From NCBI RefSeq assembly GCF_048388525.1, contig NZ_DBGCTQ010000111.1, positions 8,353-72,352 of the forward strand: a stretch of DNA of 64,000 nt, in the 5' to 3' direction. Shown one piece after another: positions 16,108 through 24,772 of this stretch; the first letter of the stretch is position 1; each line of letters begins with the position of its first letter. The position numbers and the translations under genes are program-made. The DNA comes from BQOK01 sp048388525. GTDB taxonomy: Bacteria > Bacillota > Clostridia > Oscillospirales > Ruminococcaceae. The notes beneath the pieces were generated by a model that saw only the letters and a program-made list of their open reading frames with translations, searched no databases and was not told the DNA's origin.

Positions 16108-16995
16108 ATGGAAACAGTTACGATCCTTACCCCGACTTACAATCGTGCCCATTTACTTCCTAAACTATATGATTCTTTATGCGCACAAACAAGTAAAGAT
16201 TTTTGCTGGATAGTTGTGGACGACGGGAGCATAGATGACACACCGCGGTTGATAAAAAAAATTGCAGCAACGGCGCCCTTTAAAGTTATTGGTATCTCGA
16301 AAAAAAATGGCGGTAAGCATACAGCGGTTAATTTAGGCGTGAAAAAAATTGAAACGCCCTTGACGTTTATTGTGGATAGCGATGATAGGCTGACCTGCGA
16401 GGCGGTGTCTTTGATTTGCAGCTGCCACCAAAAGTATAAAAACAATAAAACGATTTCCGGATACTGTTTTCTGAAAGGAAGTGCAGAGGGCAGCATTTTA
16501 GATGGACATTTTGCGGAGAAAGAATCGATTGGAAACTATATTGATGATCGCTTGAATAAAAACATGTGGGGAGATAAAGCAGAAGTTTATTATACGCACA
16601 TTTTACAAAAATTCCCCTTCCCGGAATATCAGGGAGAAAAGTTTATCAGTGAAGATATTGTGTGGATCCAAATCGCTTTGAAATATAATATCGTTCAAGT
16701 GGATCAACAGATATACATTTGCGATTATTTGGAAGATGGACTGACCCAAAATGGCCGCAAAATGAAAATGAGCTCACCTCGGGGAGGAAAGGCACGTGCA
16801 GAACTTTTGATGGCGCCGCGCTGCTCAAAAAGGCTTCGCTTAAAAGGAGCGCTTTTATACAGCGTATATTCCAGGATTTTAGGGGAGCCATTTAAGATGG
16901 TGGTCAAAAGCTCCCCGTGTAAAGTGTTTTCGGCTCTCACCTATCCTATGGCATTGTACTTAAAGAATAGATGGGAAAAAGAAGTTGGACTGTAA
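16108..16995 (+). CDS. Glycosyltransferase family 2
   Basis: 295 residues. The N-terminus VTILTPTYNRAHLLPKLYDS, VVDDGSIDDT and the metal-binding IVDSDDR at about residue 90 are standard GT-A/GT2 elements for an inverting transferase. The C-terminal third has conserved-looking FISEDIVWIQIALKY, a common acceptor-side region in capsule GT2 enzymes. No membrane domain. Starts 11 bp after the preceding transferase. Confidence 0.9.
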   Translation: METVTILTPTYNRAHLLPKLYDSLCAQTSKDFCWIVVDDGSIDDTPRLIKKIAATAPFKVIGISKKNGGKHTAVNLGVKKIETPLTFIVDSDDRLTCEAVSLICSCHQKYKNNKTISGYCFLKGSAEGSILDGHFAEKESIGNYIDDRLNKNMWGDKAEVYYTHILQKFPFPEYQGEKFISEDIVWIQIALKYNIVQVDQQIYICDYLEDGLTQNGRKMKMSSPRGGKARAELLMAPRCSKRLRLKGALLYSVYSRILGEPFKMVVKSSPCKVFSALTYPMALYLKNRWEKEVGL

Positions 16996-17013
16996 GAGCG
17001 AAGGAAAGGTTTT

Positions 17014-17778
17014 ATGATTCCACATATTATTCATTTGTTCTGGTTCGGACCAAATCCAAAACCTAAAATTGTGCAGAGATGCATCGATTCATGGAAAAAG
17101 CACTTGCCGGGCTACCGGATAATTGAATGGAGCGAAGAAAATTTCGATGTAAACATGACCCCGTTCACCAAACAGGCGTACGAGGCAGGGCAATACGCAT
17201 TTGTGAGCGATTATGCCAGACTATATGTTTTGGAAAGAGACGGGGGAATCTATCTGGATGCAGACGAAGAGATTTTAAAAGACATAACTCCTTTGCTGCA
17301 AGGCCATAAATTGATTGCTGGGTTTGAACATTCTGAGAGCGTAATGGTGGGAGTGTTGGGATGCGAAGCACACCACCCCTTGATTCAGGAATTCATGCGA
17401 TATTATGAAACAACTGAATTTAAAGACCAGAACGAAAATGTTTTAGCAGAACCTAATCCGCGCATTTTTACGAGGCTGCTCAAAAGCCGAGGCCTGCGCT
17501 TGGAAGATCGGAAACAAATATTGCCGGAGCAAATTTGTATTTACCCCACAGAAACCTTTTGCGCGAAAAGCGTCAATCTTCAATATTGCATTACGGAAAA
17601 CACATATGGAGTACAACATTATTCTGGAAGTTGGATGCCTTGGGCCCAAAAACTGAAGTGGAAAATCCGCAATGGGGTTTCGCATGTGTTAGGGCCCAAT
17701 ATTTATGAAAAGTTGATGAAGCGTTATGAAAGGATAAAAAACAAGGGGAAGGAAAAGCGAGATGGGTATAAAAGATAG
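17014..17778 (+). CDS. GT32-like glycosyltransferase (DXD sugar-binding)
   Basis: 254 residues. MIPHIIHLFWFG, SWKKHLPGYRIIEW and FVSDYARLYVLERDGGIYLD lead into the DAD motif at about residue 86, the arrangement of the Gly_transf_sug/GT32 family common in capsule clusters. It should transfer a hexose or amino sugar with a divalent metal. GGAAAGG precedes the ATG. Overlaps the downstream acetyltransferase gene by 17 bp, implying translational coupling. Confidence 0.9.
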   Translation: MIPHIIHLFWFGPNPKPKIVQRCIDSWKKHLPGYRIIEWSEENFDVNMTPFTKQAYEAGQYAFVSDYARLYVLERDGGIYLDADEEILKDITPLLQGHKLIAGFEHSESVMVGVLGCEAHHPLIQEFMRYYETTEFKDQNENVLAEPNPRIFTRLLKSRGLRLEDRKQILPEQICIYPTETFCAKSVNLQYCITENTYGVQHYSGSWMPWAQKLKWKIRNGVSHVLGPNIYEKLMKRYERIKNKGKEKRDGYKR

Positions 17779-18325
17779 GATGCGTTACTATCTCGAACGG
17801 CTTAGAGGTGAAGTTCCCACGAAGAAGCTGGAGAAATTGGGCCTGAAAGTGGGAAAGAATTTTTGCCGGATGGGAGAGTGCATTATCGACCCGGGGCACA
17901 GTGTACATATCACGATCGGAGATGACGTAACTTTTGCGCCGCGAGTTCATATTTTAGCGCATGATGCATCCATGCACCGTGCGCTGGGGTATACACTGAT
18001 TCAGAATGTTACGATCGGCAATCGGGTATTTATCGGGGCGGGAAGTATAGTTCTACCGGGGGTAACAATAGGGGATGATGTAATCGTAGGCGCGGGATCC
18101 GTAGTGACAAAAAACATTCCGGCCGGCGAGATTTGGGTAGGTAACCCCGCAAAGTATATTGGAAGCACAAAAGCGTTTTATGATAAGCACACACAAATGC
18201 TCGGAGATGCAATTGTACCAAAGTTTGGGGAGGAGTACACGCTGCGAGCCGGAAAGATGAGTGAAAACGAACTGAAAAAGCTGCATGATAAAGTTGATCA
18301 TGCAGGGAGAGGTTATATCGTTTAA
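17762..18325 (+). CDS. Hexapeptide-repeat (LbH) sugar O-acetyltransferase
   Basis: 187 residues. Repeated isoleucine/valine-glycine hexads (ITIGDDVTFAPRVHILAHD, VTIGNRVFIGAGSIVLPG, VTIGDDVIVGAGSVVTKN) build a left-handed beta-helix; His near HDAS would act as the base in WbbJ-type acetyltransferases. It likely acetylates a sugar of the repeat unit using acetyl-CoA, altering antigenicity. A serine acetyltransferase-like role is less likely given the context. Confidence 0.88.
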   Translation: MGIKDRMRYYLERLRGEVPTKKLEKLGLKVGKNFCRMGECIIDPGHSVHITIGDDVTFAPRVHILAHDASMHRALGYTLIQNVTIGNRVFIGAGSIVLPGVTIGDDVIVGAGSVVTKNIPAGEIWVGNPAKYIGSTKAFYDKHTQMLGDAIVPKFGEEYTLRAGKMSENELKKLHDKVDHAGRGYIV

Positions 18326-18333
18326 AAGAATTT

Positions 18334-19338
18334 ATGAATTGTAGAGTTAGTATTATTGTGCCGGTATACAATGCGGAGATGTATTTAACTGAATGTCTTA
18401 AATCGTTACAAAAGCAAACCTATTCAGAGCTGGAGATTCTTTTAATTGATGATAGCAGTACGGATGGAAGCTGGTCGCTTATGAATTCTTTTGCGAAGAA
18501 AGATAATAGAATTTGCTGCTTAAAAAATCAAAATGGCAAAGGGGTTTCGGGGGCGAGAAATACTGGCCTTACACATGCAAAAGGAAAATATGTAGTTTTT
18601 TTAGATAGCGATGATACTGTGAATATATCTGCGGTGGAAACACTAGTGAAGATAAGTCTCGCATCGGATTGTACTTTTGTTTTTTCAAATGCTGGCAAGA
18701 AAGAAACGGCAGAAGTTTTTGAATTCCCTGTAGATTATAAAAGGTTTATTGAAGAAGTGGTTTTGGATGGCTTGATTTTTAATCTTCACGGAAAATTATT
18801 TAAGACTTGGGTTTTACAAAGCGAGCATGTTCTTTTTGATGAGGAATTGGATTATGGTGAAGACTTTTTATTCGTATCGAGGTATATGGAAAGCTGCTTA
18901 AAATACGAATTAAAAGGAGCTATTATTCCTCAACATCTTTACTTTTATAATACAGAAGTTTCCAATAGTCTGAGTAAAAGGCTAACGGCTTCAAAGATAA
19001 GTTCATTTGATAAAGTAAAAGAAAATTTGTTGAGAATAACAAACTGGAACACACGACCACACGATAGATTGTTTTATTATGTTGTAGACAATGTTTTGAA
19101 CGATTATTTTTCTCTGAACTTATTTATCTTCAAGGCGGAGGGAGTAAGGAGCGAAAAGAAAGGACTTTTTTATAGGCTGAAGAATTCAAGAGCATATCAA
19201 AATGTTTCTTCTTGCGCCTTCAACAGTTCTTTGCCCATGTTGAAAAAAGCAATTTGTAGATTGCCGTGTTTCGAATTGTGGAATATTGTTTTCTTTTCAC
19301 AAAAGGTTTTTGCTGTGTTAAAAAGCACAAGAATTTAG
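18334..19338 (+). CDS. Glycosyltransferase family 2
   Basis: 334 residues. CRVSIIVPVYNAEMYL, LLIDDSSTDGS, GVSGARNTGL and VFLDSDDT are complete GT2 motifs. The remainder, with a conserved-looking YGEDFLFVSRY at about residue 170, is typical for capsule GT2 enzymes. Only 8 bp separates it from the acetyltransferase. Very AT-rich. Donor sugar unknown. Confidence 0.9.
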   Translation: MNCRVSIIVPVYNAEMYLTECLKSLQKQTYSELEILLIDDSSTDGSWSLMNSFAKKDNRICCLKNQNGKGVSGARNTGLTHAKGKYVVFLDSDDTVNISAVETLVKISLASDCTFVFSNAGKKETAEVFEFPVDYKRFIEEVVLDGLIFNLHGKLFKTWVLQSEHVLFDEELDYGEDFLFVSRYMESCLKYELKGAIIPQHLYFYNTEVSNSLSKRLTASKISSFDKVKENLLRITNWNTRPHDRLFYYVVDNVLNDYFSLNLFIFKAEGVRSEKKGLFYRLKNSRAYQNVSSCAFNSSLPMLKKAICRLPCFELWNIVFFSQKVFAVLKSTRI

Positions 19339-19366
19339 AAATAAAGAAAAAGGGAGAGGTTACCTG

Positions 19367-20179
19367 ATGGACCCTCGGTGCACAGTTTTGGTATCCAGTT
19401 GTGATGACTATAAAGATATCTGGAACGTTTTTTTTACCTTGTTTAAAAAATTTTGGCCAGATTGCCCTTATCCTATTGTGTTGAACACCGAGGCAACCGA
19501 TTATAGTTGCGAGGGATTAGATATCACTATTTTTCATTTTGATAAAAATGCAGCGTGGGGGAAAAGATTAAAAAATGCCCTCAAAAAAATAAATTCTCCC
19601 TATGTAATTATGTTGCTAGATGACTTCTTTTTTGATTGTAGAGTGGATCAAAAGCAGATTGATCAATGTATAAGATGGATGGAGCACGATAGAAATATTG
19701 TCAACTTTTCATTTCAACCGGATTACTATGTAAATATTGCAGACGATCTTTTTGAAGGGTATGAATTGCGTAAAAGCACTTGTCCCTTTCTTGTAAATTG
19801 TCAGGCAGGTATATGGAATAGAAAACAGCTAATAGACCTGGTTAAAAGCCATGAGGATCCTTGGCAATTTGAAGTGTTTGGAACAATTCGCGCGCGTGGC
19901 TACAAACGAAAAAAAAGATTTTATGTTGCGACAGGGAAAAAGGGCAGGGTGTTTACATATCCCATAGGAGGAGGGATCCACAGAGGGCAGTGGACAAAAG
20001 ATATGCCAGCCCTTTTAAGTAAACATGCGATAACCGAAATAGATTATTCTCGCCGGGGATTTATTACAGAAGCAATATTGCCTGACCCCGAGATAAAAGA
20101 TCCGATCAACCCATCTTGGTTTAAACGCTCCCATAGTTTAAAACGTTATATTAAGAACTGGCGCTCATATTTGCGCTAA
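19367..20179 (+). CDS. Uncharacterised capsule-cluster protein, possible GT-A glycosyltransferase
   Basis: 270 residues, GGGAGAGG before the ATG. I do not recognise a named family with confidence. Visible features: N-terminal TVLVSSCDDYKDIWNVFF, a central YVIMLLDDFFFDCRVD with an acidic pair placed as in GT-A DXD motifs, and a Trp/Arg-rich C-terminus. No membrane segment or signal peptide. Similar openings occur, as I recall, in unassigned proteins of polysaccharide clusters. Position between GT2 and the flippase gene supports a role in repeat-unit assembly. It could instead be a modifying enzyme. Confidence 0.6.
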   Translation: MDPRCTVLVSSCDDYKDIWNVFFTLFKKFWPDCPYPIVLNTEATDYSCEGLDITIFHFDKNAAWGKRLKNALKKINSPYVIMLLDDFFFDCRVDQKQIDQCIRWMEHDRNIVNFSFQPDYYVNIADDLFEGYELRKSTCPFLVNCQAGIWNRKQLIDLVKSHEDPWQFEVFGTIRARGYKRKKRFYVATGKKGRVFTYPIGGGIHRGQWTKDMPALLSKHAITEIDYSRRGFITEAILPDPEIKDPINPSWFKRSHSLKRYIKNWRSYLR

Positions 20180-20203
20180 GTTTAACTGTTTGAGGCTTAT
20201 TTC

Positions 20204-21742
20204 ATGAAAAAACGGGCAAGTATCAGTTTGATCGCAAACCTTGTTTCATGCGTAATTACACTAGGGATTAACTTTATTTTAACTCCTTATTATACTCGCG
20301 TTTTAGGAGATGAAGCATACGGGTATGTGGGTTTAGCCAATAGTTTTATCACCTATGCAAGCATCGTGACGATTGCTTTCAACGCCATGGCTCAGCGCTT
20401 TGTAACAGTGAGCTACCACCAGAAAAAATACAAGGAAATGAATACTTATTTTTGGTCAGTCTTCATTTCTGATGTGCTCCTTTCGGCAGTAATAGTTTTG
20501 CTTGGAGTGGGGTTTGCCTTCAATTTAGAACATTTTTTTTCTGTGCCGGAAAGGCTTCTTATAGACGTTAAATGGACATTTTTTATTGCTATTTTAAATT
20601 TTGCATTATCTACAGCTTTATCCGTATATTCAATTGCCTATTTCACGCGTGAGAGAGTGGAAATTGCTGGCGTATTAACAATCGCGGCAAATTTTGGAAA
20701 ACTGGCTGCATTAATTCCGCTGCTGTATTTTTTTGTTCCGAAAATTAGTTATATTGCAATTGGCGGGCTGGTGTATAATGCAGTTTTATACATTGGCTAT
20801 CTGACAATTACAAAAAAGTTGTTACCGGAAGTTCATTTTCAAAGGGAATATGTTCAAAAAAAAGCAGTCTTCACCATGCTGAAATATGGCATATGGTCTT
20901 CTTTAACAAGAGTGAGCGGCATATTGCTAAACGGTTTGGATTTGTTGATTGCCAAAATAGCGATAAGTGGAAGCGCAATGGGCATTTTGTCTGTATCTAA
21001 GGTACTAATTCAAGCTTTTGATGCGATTTATGCAGCGATTGCCAGCGTTTTCCATCCTCGATTAACAAGGCTATATGCAGAAAATAATATTTCGGATCTT
21101 ATTTTAACGAGCAAACGCTTTTCCCGGTATATTACACTGTTGCTTGCGGTTCCCAGTGCTGGAATAATTGCATATGGCGATTTTTTCTATAGATTATGGA
21201 TGCCTTATCGCCCAGAAGCCGAGATTTATCTTTTATATCAGCTCACAGCGTTACGTTTGATCGCTTCGATCGCGAATTTTATGGTGGAAGGAATTTTGCC
21301 GCTGCCTAATATTTATGCCCATGTAAAAGTTCCTACGATTATTAGTTTAGCAAATGGAGCATTTACAGTTTCAACGATTTTTTTGTGCTTGAAAGTTACA
21401 AATTGGGGAATCTATGCGTTGGCTGGAATAGGTTCATTGTTTGGAATCGTTACTTCATTGGTGGTGCAACCAATTTATGTTGCACATGTGATGAATCTGA
21501 ACAAAGTCATTTTCATTCCTATGTTGATAAAAAATCTTTCTATTATATTAGGGATTGTTGCGTTGTTTTTGGGGATGCGATATGTAATTCCGGCGCCAAA
21601 AGGCTGGATGGATTTTTTGATTTTAATCTTTGCAGCGAGTGTTTTGGGATATAGTGCAGAAGCGTTGCTAGGAACTACAAAGGACGAGCGGAAAAAAGGA
21701 TGCGAAGCTCTTAGAAATTTCATAAGGAAAAAGAAAAAGTAA
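20204..21742 (+). CDS. Wzx-type oligosaccharide flippase
   Basis: 512 residues with about 12-14 hydrophobic helices in two bundles, as in the MOP/polysaccharide transporter superfamily. N-terminal LIANLVSCVITLGINFILTPYYTRVLGDEAYGY is spread over the first two helices and is the standard Wzx opening; ARTP-like basic loops separate helices. It flips the finished lipid-linked repeat unit to the outer face for the Wzy polymerase. Its stop codon overlaps the next start (TAATG). Confidence 0.9.
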   Translation: MKKRASISLIANLVSCVITLGINFILTPYYTRVLGDEAYGYVGLANSFITYASIVTIAFNAMAQRFVTVSYHQKKYKEMNTYFWSVFISDVLLSAVIVLLGVGFAFNLEHFFSVPERLLIDVKWTFFIAILNFALSTALSVYSIAYFTRERVEIAGVLTIAANFGKLAALIPLLYFFVPKISYIAIGGLVYNAVLYIGYLTITKKLLPEVHFQREYVQKKAVFTMLKYGIWSSLTRVSGILLNGLDLLIAKIAISGSAMGILSVSKVLIQAFDAIYAAIASVFHPRLTRLYAENNISDLILTSKRFSRYITLLLAVPSAGIIAYGDFFYRLWMPYRPEAEIYLLYQLTALRLIASIANFMVEGILPLPNIYAHVKVPTIISLANGAFTVSTIFLCLKVTNWGIYALAGIGSLFGIVTSLVVQPIYVAHVMNLNKVIFIPMLIKNLSIILGIVALFLGMRYVIPAPKGWMDFLILIFAASVLGYSAEALLGTTKDERKKGCEALRNFIRKKKK

Positions 21743-22812
21743 TGAAAAAAGCAATAAAAATAAAACTGGTTGGATTTTGGCCGGGGTTTGATTGGGAAAA
21801 GAGTGTATTTGGGGAAATATTACAAAGACATTACGACGTGCGGTTTTGTGAAGATCCAGATTATGTTTTTTGCTCTTTTAATACGTATCCGTTTGAATTT
21901 GTGAATTTTGACTGTGTGAGGATTGGACTTTCATGGGATACATTTTCTCCCAATTTTAATCAATTCGATTATTTTATGTCGCATGATCAAATTATGTTTG
22001 AGGATCGAGCATTATGGCTTCCTTGTTTTTGGGACTATCCAGAATATATTTTTATGGCAGAAAACAAGCATAAGGATATTGATAAAAAAATCGTAAAAAA
22101 CAAAGATGTATTTTGCGATTTAATTTATAGACATGGGAAAGACGATTATGGATATCGAAAAAAAGCCTTTGATATATTCAACCAATATAAACCGGTTGTG
22201 GCGGGAGGACTTTTTTTGAACAATATGCCTCATGGGGAGGTGGTTACCCACGGTCGAGAACAAACAAAACTGAAACTACAGCAAAGAAGTAAGTTCAGCC
22301 TTGCAATTGAAAGTATCAGTCATGCAGGATACATCAGCGAAAAAATAGTTCATCCATTTGCGGCACGGTCAATTCCTATTTATTGCGGGCACCCAAAAAC
22401 GGCGCAAATTTTAAATCCAAAGGCTTATATAAATTGTGCTGATTACGATTATAATTGGGAACGCATTTTGAAGCGGGTTATAGAACTAGACCAAAATGAA
22501 GATGAATACTTGTCTATGCTAGAACAACCAGCTTTTGCAGATCCGTGTTATGCCACACATTCTTACCAAGAACTGGAAAGATTTTTGACGAAAATCTTTG
22601 ATCAGCCACCAGAAAATTCATATAGACGACTACGCGATGTGCCTGGACACAAGTATACATATTGTCCGTCTATGGAAGAAAGCTGGTTAAAAGAATATAA
22701 TGCTTTATGTCGCACACACGCGCCATTTCACGAGTTTTATAAGCGGGGATGGCTTAAGGGGTATTTGGCTTTGATGGACCGTTTTAATATTTACCGACAG
22801 CGTAAAAAATAA
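21742..22812 (+). CDS. Glycosyltransferase family 10-like (fucosyltransferase)
   Basis: 356 residues. The C-terminal half has the GT10 donor-site signature: FSLAIESISHAGYISEKI, then PFAARSIPIYCGHPK and a following NPKAYIN, equivalent to the conserved E-N-S-x-x-x-x-Y-x-T-E-K and P-I-Y-x-G-x-P blocks of alpha-1,3/1,4-fucosyltransferases. N-terminal VGFWPGFDWE and PDYVFCSF also fit bacterial members. It would add fucose from GDP-fucose to the repeat unit; no GDP-fucose synthesis genes are in the window. Last gene of the cluster, translationally coupled to wzx. Another GDP-sugar donor cannot be excluded. Confidence 0.82.
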   Translation: MKKAIKIKLVGFWPGFDWEKSVFGEILQRHYDVRFCEDPDYVFCSFNTYPFEFVNFDCVRIGLSWDTFSPNFNQFDYFMSHDQIMFEDRALWLPCFWDYPEYIFMAENKHKDIDKKIVKNKDVFCDLIYRHGKDDYGYRKKAFDIFNQYKPVVAGGLFLNNMPHGEVVTHGREQTKLKLQQRSKFSLAIESISHAGYISEKIVHPFAARSIPIYCGHPKTAQILNPKAYINCADYDYNWERILKRVIELDQNEDEYLSMLEQPAFADPCYATHSYQELERFLTKIFDQPPENSYRRLRDVPGHKYTYCPSMEESWLKEYNALCRTHAPFHEFYKRGWLKGYLALMDRFNIYRQRKK

Positions 22813-22911
22813 AAAGATATTTCTGTCATCCGTGAGAAAACGGTATAAAAGAAGCAAGCCGCAAATCAGGCTTCGAAGCAGACGAGTGATTTTCTGGCAG
22901 AGAAAAGTAAA

Positions 22912-22950
22912 AAAGCCCCTCACAGCGCAAAGCGGTGAGGGGCTTTCGTT
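22912..22950. terminator. Terminator after polysaccharide cluster
   Basis: AAAGCCCCTCAC (22912-22923) pairs with GTGAGGGGCTTT (22935-22946). The T-rich end serves the plus strand; the minus-strand reading also ends in a T run and lies just after the broken DUF4143 gene, so it may work both ways. Confidence 0.85.
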
Positions 22951-22955
22951 TGGAC

Positions 22956-23566
22956 TCAGATAACAGCGTCATCCAGCAGAAAATCTATAATGCCAATATT
23001 CAAAACGCCGCTTTCATCGTACCAGCGTTTATGGATGTCATGCCGGACGATCACTTTTGGAAAGGAATCTCCGGTCAGGGCAAACGGCTTGTTTTCCGTT
23101 ATGACTTTTTCTTCGGTGTTCAGTGCGTAGGCCGACTGAATGTAAATTTTTTTGCCGCCGGCATTTGCAATGAAGTCTATCTCCCGTGCCACCTGAGAGA
23201 TCTTGTCCTGATCGTTTTTTCATTGCTGAACACAATGCCAATGTCGACCACGCACTCGCGGATGATCAGCTCATTGTAAATGATGTTTTTCATGATATGT
23301 GTCATTTCCTGCTGACGAAAGCCGATCCGCGCGTTGCGCAGCCCGATGTCTTCACAGTAATACTTGTTGGGATAATCAAAATAGCTCTTTCCCTTGACAT
23401 CCCAGCGCTTGCATTCGGCGAATAAAAAAGCGTCTGCCAGATAATCCATATACAACCTTACGGTGTTCAGCGCAACGACGTTTTCACCGGCGCGTTTCTG
23501 CTTGGTGTTGATGGTACTGGCAACCCTTGTGGGATTGGTGATTGAAAACTTACTGCGATTATTGGG
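22956..23566 (-). pseudogene. Truncated, frameshifted AAA/DUF4143-family ATPase (C-terminal part)
   Basis: Reading down from 23566 gives FSITNPTRVAST, then LYMDYLADAFLFAE, CEDIGLRNARIGFRQ and HIMKNIIYNELIIR, which match the DUF4143 C-terminal domain of archaeal/bacterial AAA proteins. The frame breaks near 23215-23220, where a run of six A (minus strand) would need seven; adding one A restores REIDFIANAGGKKIYIQSA and on to GIIDFLLDDAVI before the stop. A TAG at 23567-23569 blocks the upstream side and the N-terminal AAA domain with its Walker motifs is missing. A decayed fragment; the single homopolymer shift alone could be an assembly error, but the truncation could not. Confidence 0.82.
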
Positions 23567-23671
23567 CTACTTTTCAATAGATGTTATACACTAAGCAATG
23601 ATCGAAAACAAGTGAATTATTAAGAGTTGCTTAAGGATTGTTCCTCTGTTTAACGATATAACAAACAAGGG

Positions 23672-24457
23672 TTACTCTTCCAGATCCTTCTCCCGCTTTT
23701 CGGCGAACTGCTTTTCCAGATCGAAGGTTTTGTCCATCACGGGGTAGGCGATCATTTCGGTAATGAGGACCATGAGCGCGAAGCCGAAGAGGGCACACCA
23801 GAGCAGCGAGATGGGCAAAAACAGGATCACGGCCACCCAGTAGACCGTTTGCACCAGCGCCATGAGCAGCGCGCGGGGCGCGTTGCCCAGGCCGAAGAAC
23901 AGGCTGTTTTTCAACAGGCCCGCAAAGGGCATGTCCATAAGCACCAGCTGGCCGAACAGAAAGGGGAAGCACATGCCGGTGAGCGCGATGTTCAGCCCCA
24001 GAAGGCCCGCGCTGACCACGCTGACGCCGGCGCCGGTGGCCAGCACGAACATTGCCGTGAAGATCTGGCTGGAAACAAGGATGCCCAGCAGCGCGCCGGG
24101 CACAAGGCTTGCCTTCCAGTTGCTCTTGAACGCGCGCTTGTAGGTGTGCCACCAGAAGCCCGGCTCGTCGCGCAAAGCGCGCAGCACCGTGTCGTGCAGG
24201 CCTGCGTAGCAGGGGCCTGCCAGCATGCCGCCCAACAGCCCCGCCAGCACCGTGATGGGCAGGTTGTGCGCCATCACCCCGAAGCCCACGAAAAACGCCC
24301 CGGGCGCAAAGCCCAGCGCGCACAGAACATTCGCCTTGAACAGGCTGCCCATATCGCGCCCGAGCACCTCGAAAAAGCGGCCCGCGCCCTTTTTTCGGGG
24401 CGCGTTTTTGGGCACGCCCGGCCCCGGCCGGTCAAAGTTGCGATTGAAAAATCCCAT
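23672..24457 (-). CDS. DUF624 (YesL-like) membrane protein
   Basis: 261 residues. The opening MGFFNRNFDRPGPGVPKN and about five to six hydrophobic segments (roughly 45-65, 68-88, 115-135, 140-160, 185-230) fit the DUF624/YesL family, small membrane proteins usually found beside carbohydrate ABC transporters and of unknown biochemical role. GGGAGAAG precedes the ATG. It is divergent from the lacI-maltodextrin operon and shares its 315-bp control region, so joint regulation is plausible. The conserved start and family call are good; function is not known. Confidence 0.78.
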   Translation of the reverse strand: MGFFNRNFDRPGPGVPKNAPRKKGAGRFFEVLGRDMGSLFKANVLCALGFAPGAFFVGFGVMAHNLPITVLAGLLGGMLAGPCYAGLHDTVLRALRDEPGFWWHTYKRAFKSNWKASLVPGALLGILVSSQIFTAMFVLATGAGVSVVSAGLLGLNIALTGMCFPFLFGQLVLMDMPFAGLLKNSLFFGLGNAPRALLMALVQTVYWVAVILFLPISLLWCALFGFALMVLITEMIAYPVMDKTFDLEKQFAEKREKDLEE

Positions 24458-24621
24458 GATCTTCTCCCCTGCGGCGAACGCCCGGCGCCCGCGCGCATCT
24501 TTCTTGTATTCTTTTATTTATGATACAACGCCCGCCCCGTTTTTTCAACCAAAAGGGCGAAAGGGTAACGAATGATTTACAACTTTTCCAGTTTCTGTGT
24601 GCAGATTGCACTATTTTTTGA

Positions 24622-24712
24622 GGGAACGCTTTCGCAAACTGATGAAAATGGTTCCAGGCCCTTGTAAAATCAAAAAGGCGGGCATATAATGAGTTTGTCG
24701 GAAACGTTTCCG
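24622..24712 (+). promoter_or_regulatory. lacI/maltodextrin promoter with operator
   Basis: TTGTAA (24662-24667) and TATAAT (24685-24690) with a 17-bp spacer. A perfect 14-bp palindrome CGGAAACGTTTCCG at 24699-24712 covers the start of transcription, and a weaker related site GGGAACGCTTTCGC lies at 24622-24635, upstream of the -35. Such sites are typical LacI-family or CcpA-like operators, so autoregulation by the downstream repressor is likely. The other part of the divergent gap (24458-24621) shows nothing more. Confidence 0.78.
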
Positions 24713-24772
24713 GCAACGTTTTTTCAGAACGATTCAAGAGCGGGAAGTAAGCGGCGGAAGCGGGGCGAGGGT

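Noticed and set aside
24689..24772. N-terminal extension of the maltodextrin LacI protein
   Set aside because: The ATG overlaps the -10 box and the extension spans the operator; the GTG at 24773 starts the conserved domain.
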